Part shown: positions 55,149 to 64,000 of the stretch, in pieces
Layout of the letters: each line of letters starts with the position of its first letter
Position numbering within the stretch: the stretch's first letter is position 1
Position numbers and translations under genes: made by a program
Notes under the pieces: generated by a model
The model's input: the letters and a program-made list of their open reading frames with translations, nothing else
Database searches by the model: none
Told to the model about the DNA's origin: nothing
DNA from: Armillaria gallica
Lineage: Eukaryota > Basidiomycota > Agaricomycetes > Agaricales > Physalacriaceae
Assembly: GCA_037576215.1 (NCBI GenBank)
Contig: JBANDB010000014.1
Location: 1,798,001 to 1,862,000 of the forward strand
Direction: 5' to 3'
DNA: 64,000 bases

Positions 55149-55879
55149 ATGGATTTCGTCCAAGGCCTTGATCCTTCAAAACTTCTCCTTGGCGGGGCGG
55201 TAAATTCTTCTATTCCCTGGGTTTCCTTTACCAACGATTTCCAGGTTTTGTCCTTTGTCGTCTCCGCGTTTTCAGCTCCAATCTATAACTTCCCTCTCTT
55301 CCTCTATGGACTATACGGACAAGAGAACACGGAATCTGTTTCCGCCCTACAGAACGTGCGGTATTCGACTTTTGGAATGTCCTTTTTCGCTCATACTACG
55401 CCTATGACCAGTTCACAGGCTTTTTGGCTGGCTCGCTGCTCTGGGATATCATATGGATGGCTAACAATGGACAACATGGGTTCATCAAGTTCTTAACCAT
55501 TCTTCTGCTCATTCTAAAGGTGCGATGTCTTCTGTTCAAGACTACTTGGCGCTGACGTATACAGATTCCGACCCTCGCCGCCTGTGGACTTGCAGTTCGT
55601 CAGCGAGGAGCGACGTTTGGCGGACTAGGTTTGCGTGGGAATGATTTGAGCGGTCCCACTGGTGCGTTGCGTATGCACCCCTTTTTATGAGAGACTTATC
55701 TTCTATCAGTTTGGTCTATGCCCGGAGGCTTCACTTCGACAGGAAGGGATGGGTATCAGAACTTAGACGAGGAAGCGGCCATTCCAGCCGCACCACGAGT
55801 GCCAGTGGCTACACCACATCGTTCATCCAACCCAGCATCGCCGCCACCGCCTGCAACTGGTCCGTACCAAACAGCATGA
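55149..55879 (+). CDS. Small multi-pass membrane protein, AGTRAP-like
   Basis: The first exon starts MDFVQGLDPSKLLLGGAVNS with two hydrophobic stretches (QVLSFVVSAFSAPIYNFPLF). An intron (GTGCGG...GACCAG) leads to FTGFLAGSLLWDIIWMANNG, then FIKFLTILLLILK, IPTLAACGLAVRQRG and a cytosolic tail (VWSMPGGFTSTGRDGYQNLD, ending GPYQTA). Order and spacing of helices, the D-I-in-helix-3 pattern and the tail YQNLDEE recall animal type-1 angiotensin II receptor-associated proteins and their fungal relatives. The similarity is judged from memory, so the name is tentative. Membrane location is well supported by the sequence. Confidence 0.6.
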
Positions 55880-55989
55880 TGAATGACTGTGTTTTGCCTC
55901 TCGGACTTCAACTGTGTTCCCTCTTTGTTTAAAATAAATTTGCGGACAAGTCAATTGGTATCTTGATGAATTAAACTGGCTTCAATAGA

Positions 55990-58900
55990 TCAACGCAACC
56001 CGTTCATTTCGGCTTCTTCGTCCTCCAAAGCATCTAGCTGCAAGTCATGTACTAAATCCCTGAATGTATCCAACGTATTCAGCTTGCTTTCTGCCTTCTT
56101 CCTCGCAAACAACCAGGGACAATCCAATGATTCGCAACGTGTCTCTTCGCTTCCAGGTATTTGTGCACACGAAGCACAAACTTTCTGCGTTTCCGTGAAA
56201 CGTTTTTCAATGACATTGATACGATTTAGGACGCCAGCCATCGTGGATCGAGTATCCATACGACATACGTCGCAGATTCCTGTCAGAATATTCAGCTGCA
56301 ATGCTGGGAAACCATGAAACTCTGATCCACCTTCCGGTGCGTATGAACCGCATGTGAAACACGACGAACTGCCGAAATGCTCGTCGATATTGAGTCGTTC
56401 GATAGCTTCCGGTCCAGCCTTCTTTTTCGACGGCGAAGCAGGACGCTCTCCAACAGGCTTCAGCCTGGGCATGTCATCATACCACTGCCGTACGTTTGCG
56501 CCTACCAAGTTGAAGATTCGTTCCAATGGCGGAATGAGCACTCGTGATATGTAATATTCTGCATCAAGAGAGGTATGTCTGTAATATCACTCTCAGTGAC
56601 GCGCGTTCAAAACACTACTGATGAACTGACGGATTGTTCAGCAAGTCGAGAGGCTCCATTGCCCGATCTACCAGTCGTGTATCGGGGGGTCCTCTGGAAA
56701 TCACGTACGGTACGCGCTCTCCGTATTGCGGTTCATGATGTGGGTCCAGCAGCGTACGTCTAGCTGCTACAGCTGCGCCCGGCGGAGGTGGGACTTTGTC
56801 GCTACATGGAAATCAGAGTGTCGAAAAAATCCGCTACTTGGAGGCTCACCTGTACGTTCCCATGCGGACCTCCTTTGCAAATATGAAATCTTGAACCGAT
56901 GCCCTATTCTCCAGAAGCTTGGACCATGACCTGCAACAGTAGTCTTTAACCTTGCTGAGATCTTGAGTGCGAAAGAGGATCCTGGGCAGAGAGCCTTCAG
57001 TGTGAGTATCTATTGAAAACAGAGTAATCAATCAGTTACTTTAAACACATTTCGGTCATCTTCTGCTGTGCAGGAACTCCATCCCGGCGGACGGCCTCGA
57101 TACCTTTCGCGTCAAAGGCGGGCTCCGTTTCGTCTATACTTTCGTATTTATACCCCACATAACGTTTCTTGGCCATTAAGACGCATGGAAGGTATACCTT
57201 TGGCCTTGTGAAACCAGGATATCGAACAAGAGCGTTGACTTACCTTCTCAAACTTGAGCTTGATGGGGGCAGGGTTCAGAGCTGTAATGGTGTCAGCGAT
57301 GTCTTGTCCGATGCGAAACGCCTGTTCTTGGTCTTTCCATGCAAATAACTAGCAAATATTTAATTCAATCCCATCAAGGAGTCAAATAAATATGCCAACA
57401 TAAAGACACTATCTGTGTCGCCATAAACGACCTAAAGAAAATCACAACTTAGTTGCATTATCGAAATCATTAAATACGAGAACCTACTTTGGCGCCCCAT
57501 TTAGGAGTCGAGTCGATAAGCATGATGGCCTAAAAATCATTCAGGCGGGACGTAAAGCAGATTCTCTGGCTACTGGCAAACCTTTTCAAGGGTTTCACGA
57601 CCGCTTTGAACAATACTGTCTGCGATCTCGACAGCAGGCATTCGACCAGAGAATGTCGCGCTGGTGTAACCATACGTAACATTTGCGATGTACTTTAGTC
57701 CTAGCTGTCGAGCATCAAGAATGCGTCTCAGGGCCTAGAATCACAAGGTCTTCAGGTAGAGATTTTAGACACTCAACGAAGCTCACCTTGTCTTCCTTGA
57801 CACCTTTCATGGCTTGTTTCACCATGACTCGTGTTTCTAATAACTCGACCAGCATACGGCCGAGCAAGCCTTTGCGGACCTCGGGCTTGACGTACATGAT
57901 ACCATTTGCAGCAACTGACGAAAGGCGCCGAAATCAGATGTGTACTCAAGAAGTGGCGTATACACTCACCCTGTATATGATCCCGAAGTTTTTCCAGCAA
58001 TCCAGGCGGGCGTTCGAGGTCCGTGACACCGAATTTGTTTCGCCCTTGGAAGTCGATTATTCTTCCTAGGCATGTAGAATAACAATAATTATAAGCTATC
58101 ATGATGGACGGGTATAAGGATTGAAAATCAAGGACAACAACAGGACTGGTATAAAATGCCGACTGTGGTTCCATTATCAAGGGCATGCATTCAGCAGCAT
58201 TTTGTTTCCCCACCTGATCACATGTCTGTTATTGCGAGCAAAAAGTTTGCAGGATGAACGTACATCAACTTTACTCGGCGAGATTAAAACGAAGCTCTCA
58301 GGTTTGGCAATACGAAACATAAACGACTCGACTTTGAACTGAGAGCCGCGACTGATGACGGAGTAAAAGTCCACCCCGAATACACGGGCAAATTCTCTGA
58401 TTGCGAAGTATTACTTGATGCAGGCAGAAAAGGAAGGCAAGGCTCTTACGCAGTTTTGGTGATGACGTCGGTGGACTTCAGAATGTCGAGTACCATTGAC
58501 GTCCGAGAAGAAAAATAGCGAAATAACATGCCCAATTGTGTAGGATGTCCGCCCCGGTACCAATTGGTCAGAGTAGAGGATGAGTAGTGAGGAGTTCTGG
58601 AACGTCGTCAGCAGCATGAAAGTGTATATATGTGATACAGACCTCTGTCGAAGAACATTGAAAACCACGTTCTCGAACGTGTATGAATTCAAATTCTGTT
58701 CTGAACGCATGACTCTCCAGACATTAAGAACATGACGGCCTGCAGCTTTGAAGGTGGAAGTTTTCCGAGTTTCCCACTGGAGAGAACCACTTTTTCGACT
58801 TGATAGTGTGGCGCGCGAAATCAATTCTGAGACTTCCAGGCCTGCAGAAGCTTTGATAAGACGAGATCTAGCACCCCAAGGGACATGGGTGCATACCATA

Positions 58901-61632
58901 GATCGCTGCCCTAGCAGAAAAATATCCCCAGGAAGAGAGCTGAACCTCCCAGCCTACAACGATGTCTGGATCTAGGTCCAAGACGGTGTCGATGACGGCG
59001 TTAATAAGATCCAGCTCGCTATCAACCTTTTCAATAGCGAAGTCACGTATTTGTAGGGGGCTGAACTGTGGTGATTCTATGGCAAAGATACCCGACTGAT
59101 AAGCCTTCTCTTCCACATCTTGAAACGAGAAAAGACCGCTGCCAATGCTAGCACAGAACCGATACAATTAGTGCAATACATGTAGGTTTTGAACGATAGC
59201 CTACCATCTGTATCTGGGTCAGGTAGTTTACCAGCTTGTGACGGAGCTTGAGAAGGCATTGGTACTTATCAACCAGAGGGGAAATGAAACCTACCAAACA
59301 CTTCTAATGAAAACACTGTCATGTCGGGTCTTTCACGGGAAACAGAGCCCGTGTCTACTGGGGTGGTCTTGAAGTTGTAGACGTTTGCCTGAGTAGGGCC
59401 TTCGATCTGTGTGTCATATAATCGATCACCAAGGAAGAGCCTATTGCCTCTGCTACGCACCTGAGATCTTTGCCGATCGTTCTGCCCGCTATTCAATACT
59501 TTCCCTTCATCAGATTTCAACCAGGCTCGAACAGAGGCCACACTGGGCGGATGGCCTGCGTATTCCCAACCTTGCACGTCTCCTGCTTCAACGAGACTAT
59601 TTTCAGATCCGATAGGTTCCCAGGCTGGAAGATTTTTTATGCCCTCGCCGCCTTTCAGATGATATACCAATTCCGCATATTCTCGAGGCCGCTCAGGAGC
59701 ATCAAATTCTTTGGAGTAATAAGGGGTACGGTAGATCTTGCTGGGAATGTTGTGCGTGTGAAGACTTCCTAGAAGGTCCGAGATAGATGGCGGTTGACGG
59801 GCGTACTCAAAACCGTTGGCGTTGGGCGCGTATTTCAAAGTATGCTGTGAATGATATGTGAAGGCTCTCTTTACAGGTGAGCTTGAGACAGATCCATTAT
59901 AAGACTGCGAGTGAGGAATGCTGCCATTCTTCCTGTAGCAAGCAATAAACGAGTGTGCCAAACGGATATACGACGACGAACGTTTGAGATTTTTCTCTCG
60001 GGCGACTAAAATATACGATAAGATTGATCTAACGGATATAGTGCAGGCTAACCTGGGTGACGGAGACAGTCTCTCGGGAGGAGTGGAGGATCTCGAACTT
60101 GAAGGGCTGTTGGTTGCATTTAGCGGGATACTACGTAAATACTAAGGTCGAAGAGCACCTTGACGTGCGTGGTAAGCTGGGATACACTGGTTCGGCATCT
60201 ATGGGGGGTCCCTTAAATGGGCTACAGGATGATTAGTGGATATACAAAAGGAATACAAAGTAAATGTACTCCTCATTATCTTGATCTTTACGTTCGTCTC
60301 GATTTACTAAAGGATTGTCGTCAAGGGTTTCGTCGTAATTGTATTCGTCGTCATCATCCGCGTCGTTCTGTTCCTGGTCAAGCATCTTAGCCCATGCGTC
60401 TTCCTCCATCTGTACATTTTTGGACATCTCTTGACTTGAAAGCATCGCTATGTCGACATCGACGTCGTCGGTGATACCATCTGGCAGTTCGTTGGCTTCT
60501 GCATTAGACAATTGGCGTTCATCGTGTGTATTGGTTGCTCCCTCAGGTTTCCAGGTCTTGTAGGAGTCTTCCCATAGGGCCTCGACACTTTGAAACGTTG
60601 TCATTGCCCATTTTTCCCAGCCCTCCTTCCGATCGGTCACCAAAGGCTCCTGATGTCTTTCGTTTTCGATTCGTTTCTGGATCTCTTCCCACCACCTGGC
60701 TTCGGCAACCCATTCACCGCCAGGACCCCTAGAGGAACTGCTAAGGTCAACAGGAAGTTCAGGTGAGGGTGGTAGGCCACGTGCAGCTCGGCGCCTTCTT
60801 TCATCATCCCAAAGTTCTCTGACGCTAAGGACGAGTGGCTCGTTAGGTGTTGGAGGCGCAGGAATCTTCAGTTCGTGATGAAGGTGACGGGCCGCAAGAG
60901 CATGTCTGTTCAATATATGATAGGCCTGGGTATCAACTTCGAGTGGCGAGCGTGATTGGCGAAACAAAGTTGAGCGTCCGAAGGCCATGTCTTCTTCATC
61001 TTCGTCTACGCCGCGCTGAAACACCTTTTCAAGGTCGATCCAACCACATCCGTAGAGTCCGAAATCAGAAAGGAACTGCAGGGGGTAGCTGAGGTGACTT
61101 TCGTAGACGCAGAAGCGCGTGCTCATAACGCTCCCGGACTGCAATAGAGTCACGATGCGACTGACGAGACCTGGATCCACGACGTAGACTTTGAGAAATG
61201 GCGCATAGGAAGAGTGAAAGCCGTAGAAATGAATTCCCTTCACTAGGATTATCGCGCGAATATACTGCGACCTGGACTGGGGTGCGCGTTTGAAGGAGAG
61301 AGCAATTGCGTGATTTAATGAATGCGTCAATTTGGCGGCGTATTGTTTGACTAAACAGGGATCGTAAGTGTATAAATTGAGGGATAGATAGATAGTAAAA
61401 CCATACCATGCCGAGCACTGAGACTTCCTGTGTACTCTACGAAAAAATAGGGATACACTTGGTGGATGTGCAGACATGTCCTTTTCCCGGTGGACGAAGG
61501 CCCATAGATACGGAGAACGGGAACTTTCGGAAGATTTGAGTTGTCGAATGGGCCTGGTGCTTCCAGTGAATGGTCAATCTGGTTTATTTGCACGCGGAGG
61601 ACTGGATGACTTGTCTGATTAGGGACAGTCAT
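55990..61632 (-). CDS. REV3: DNA polymerase zeta catalytic subunit Rev3
   Basis: Family B polymerase for translesion synthesis. The start MTVPNQTSHPVLRVQINQID (ATG at 61632) leads into RIYGPSSTGKRTCLHIHQVY, the Rev3 N-domain. Then comes a long spacer with acidic tracts, MTVFSLEVFG, and the inactive-type exonuclease region (DPDIVVGWEVQ). Polymerase motif A is LDFQSLYPSIMIAYNYCYST and motif C YGDTDS (about 57410). The C-terminus has two Cys clusters: CysA (CFTCGS...CDVC, zinc) and CysB (CASC...CESLDC, a 4Fe-4S site in this family). It ends EDEEAEMNGLR. It has more than ten introns; I did not fix every exon edge. No disabling change noticed. Confidence 0.9.
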
Positions 61633-61775
61633 GGACGCGACATGGGTGTCATAAATTAAAAGGAAACGTGATCGCATGTTGATCGATCATGACAAGTCAT
61701 TCACACCACTTTTTGGGGATTTTATTATTTATTTATTTACTTAAATAACATTTTCTCACTTCGACCACCACCACG
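61633..61775. promoter_or_regulatory. Shared divergent promoter of REV3 and TRAPPC13
   Basis: 143 bases between the REV3 ATG (-) and the TRAPPC13 ATG (+). It contains a TTTATTATTTATTTATTTA run at about 61720-61740. REV3 also has an upstream in-frame ATG at 61677, inside this stretch. Confidence 0.45.
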
Positions 61776-63843
61776 ATGGACGGGCCTGCTCATTTGCTGT
61801 CGCTCAAGGTTATGCGGGTATCTGTGCGTAATGATGGCATGGATGAGTAGTATATGCTAATCTACCCTTGCAGCGTCCGTCGTTGGCAAGCTCCTGGCAA
61901 CCATTCTATTCCAGTTCCCCGTCTTTCTCAGTCCGTATCCGTTCCAGAACGCAATTTGTCCGACCTCTAAAGCATGTGTAGGCACATTCAACTGCATCCA
62001 TAATGTCTCTTCAAGGGAATACACCCTTGTCTGGTTATCCGAAAACACTAAGGGATTTCACTCAAGCCTCAGAGTTGCTCATTCTGCCCTCATCATTCGG
62101 TTCTATACAGCTCGGAGAGACCTTTTCCAGCTGTCTTTGCGTAAACAATGAAGCCAATGTCGACGTCGAGGGCGTCCACATGAAAGTCGAGATGCAGACT
62201 GTTACAACGAAAGTGTTACTGGCTGAATTTGGAAGCTCAGACTATCGTTTGAGTACCGGAGATACACTCGAAAGTATCGTTCATCACGAGATTAAAGAGC
62301 TTGGGCAGCATGTTCTTGCGTGCACTGTGACATATCGACTACCTCCAGGTGTACGCATTGCCTCTCAATCAGAAGATAGCAATCAAGACCCTGCTTTACA
62401 GACGTTTAGAAAGTTCTACAAGTTTGCTGTACGTCTCCAACTAATCGAATACCCAAACTATCTAAAGCTGTTTAGGTCACAAACCCGCTGTCCGTTAAGA
62501 CAAAAGTTCATGTCTCAAGGTCTCCTTCAGCTCTGACCAATCTCGACGAGCGCGACAAAGTGTTCCTCGAAGTCCACATTCAAAACCTGACCCAGGAGCC
62601 CCTCTGGTTTGAACGGATGCGGTTTGAATGTGCAGATGGTTGGGATGTCAAGGATGCGAACAACTTGATCACAGATGGAGACGGAGAGAAAAGCATTTTC
62701 ACTGGTACAACAGCGCTCATGAGCCCTCAAGATATGAGGCAGTATATCTACGTCCTGGACCCTAAGAAACATACACTGGAACCTCCCTCCAATGCACCAG
62801 GAAGCATCATTCCTCTCGGCCGGCTCGATATCTCGTGGCGGTCATCCTACGGCGAACCCGGTCGTCTCCTCACTTCCATGCTCTCTCGTCGCATACCATT
62901 AGTCCAGCAACCACCCCAACAGCCTGCATCCGCCCTCCCACCGTATCTCAAGCGCACTGTCGCGGCAGCATCCGCGCCTGGAATACCACCTCGTCCCCGA
63001 TCACCTCAGCTCTCACAGTCACGACCCAGCTCCCCAGTTCCTACATCACGACCAGGCTCTCCATTCCGCAATCGCCCAGCCTCTGTGGGCCCAGGCCGCG
63101 TTCAATCACCACCACCTCCGCCCGCTACAAACCCGATACCAGATGTCGATGTTCACCTTATCGTACGCGACTTTCCACGGAGTTCTATTGAATTGCAAAA
63201 ACCATTCACCATATCGTGCACGCTGACAATCAACACCTCCATCCCCTTTGATAAGCGGCACTTTACCCGTGTCCTGACCTTGGCGGTGCAGCATGTCCAA
63301 CCTCCCAAGAAAGTACATGTACCCGCTTCCGTGAATAACCTTAGTATGGCGACTCAGTCGGAGTCGTTCACGCGTGTTTCAACCTCAGGTTTCTCCACTC
63401 CATCCCCCACTTCGACCTTGTTCAATTACCCCTTAGCACAACAGAAACTTCTCGTCGCCTCTCCACGACAAACCTTGTTGGAGATAGAAATCAACGAGGC
63501 GCTTCTCCCACCCCCATTTTCTGAAGCATCGCCCGAGGAATGCAAAATACCTCAGTCAGGCGTGGGTTTCTGTGGACCATCAGCGATTTTCCTGTCTCCT
63601 ATTCAGCTGTCTGCAGCAGATTCTATTGAACTCAGCACAAAAGTCTGTGCCTCACAGGATTTTGAGCTAACGTACATCCCGCTTCAGCCTGGGTTTGTGT
63701 CTTTTGGAGGACTGAGAGCATTGCTAGTAGAGGATAAGTTCACCAGTACAATTATAGGGATGGACGGGTTTGCAGAGGCTCTTGAGAAGGCACGGACTTT
63801 GAAGGAGTGGGATGTCGTCGGTGAGGTATGGGTTCCATCTTAG
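61776..63843 (+). CDS. TRAPPC13: TRAPP complex subunit 13 (DUF974 family)
   Basis: Subunit of the TRAPP tethering complex that acts in Golgi and autophagy membrane traffic. Exon 1 reads MDGPAHLLSLKVMR. After short introns the chain goes RPSLASSWQPFYSS, then LSLQGNTPLSGYPKTLRDFT, FGSIQLGETFSSCLCVNNEA, VEGVHMKVEMQTVTTKVLLA and ILVHHEIKELGQHVLACTVT-type sequence. All are hallmarks of DUF974. An intron near 62430-62475 separates FRKFYKFAV from TNPLSVKTKVHV. A proline/serine-rich insert (62900-63130) precedes the C-terminal beta-sandwich (IVRDFPRSSIELQKPFTISC), and the end is EWDVVGEVWVPS. The reading frame is open throughout. Confidence 0.85.
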
Positions 63844-64000
63844 TTTTGCCGTTGTTTGTCCGAGGATATTACTAGCAACTATATGTACTACTTACAAAAG
63901 TCCGAAAGGTGCATTAGACAGTTACCCAAGGTTGGCTCACGAGCTGTTGCACAGACATCAGGGCACGGTATCGAACATCAAAGTCTTCGTGAGTCATGAG
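63844..64000. other. 3' flank of TRAPPC13, no gene seen
   Basis: Short non-coding stretch to the window end; no further gene start is visible. Confidence 0.5.

Noticed and set aside
1..64000. CRISPR arrays, tRNA or rRNA genes, bacterial operons
   Set aside because: No regularly spaced repeat-spacer array, tRNA cloverleaf or rRNA segment was recognised; all genes have fungal intron structure.

Overview
This 64-kb window is nuclear DNA of a filamentous basidiomycete, most likely an Agaricomycete. The evidence is genes with many 45-80 nt introns, a HET-domain protein, the fungal genes MBF1, BMT2, YME2, REV3 and TRAPPC13, chromodomain Ty3/gypsy elements and a Crypton tyrosine-recombinase transposon. 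No prokaryotic, plasmid or viral backbone is seen. Exon limits were worked out by eye from frame and GT-AG signals.

Layout. 1-9.5 kb: the tail of an unknown gene, a HET gene (-), and a rearranged gene block. In that block two copies of MBF1 (-) flank a segment holding a tetraspanin gene, the rRNA methyltransferase gene BMT2 and a cut-off 3' end of YME2; the segment ends exactly at a 98-bp-arm palindrome. 9.5-29.7 kb: an old, broken Ty3/gypsy element (Ty3-A, - strand, TSD TCAGA). It is riddled with younger insertions: an apparently complete Ty3/gypsy element (Ty3-B, TSD CAGAC), two copies of a 1.7-kb repeat sitting at TGTCA sites, a TIR element (TSD ACGG) inside one of those repeats, and an unidentified 1.6-kb stretch where the reverse transcriptase core should be. 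30.0-30.7 kb: a fold-back element. 30.7-47.8 kb: the second copy of the tetraspanin-BMT2-YME2 block. Here the tetraspanin gene is split in intron 1 by a Crypton carrying a RING-type gene, and the Crypton is itself split by a third Ty3/gypsy element (Ty3-C, TSD GATGC). 46.4-64 kb: ordinary gene-dense DNA with BMT2, YME2 (-), an FG nucleoporin (+), a small membrane protein (+), REV3 (-) and TRAPPC13 (+). YME2/nucleoporin and REV3/TRAPPC13 are two head-to-head pairs about 140 bp apart.

Because YME2 is complete only at 47.4-50.6 kb, the 45-kb locus is probably ancestral and the 4-7 kb block a derived duplicate. The duplicate now holds the only intact tetraspanin gene, while both BMT2 and both MBF1 copies look intact.

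The most notable signals are: (1) Tf1-like self-priming signatures in Ty3-B (13 nt exact) and Ty3-C (11 nt with one CpG-decay mismatch), each starting 32 nt after a TATA box; (2) a membrane-spanning ORF with a PPPY motif upstream of and overlapping gag in Ty3-B, plus a small basic ORF before it; (3) an antisense, intron-containing gene in Ty3-C with a textbook Zn2Cys6 cluster followed by a coiled coil; (4) Ty3-C decay almost only by CpG transitions, including five CGA-to-TGA stops; (5) a Crypton carrying a RING-type gene, with the uninterrupted paralogue present in the same window.
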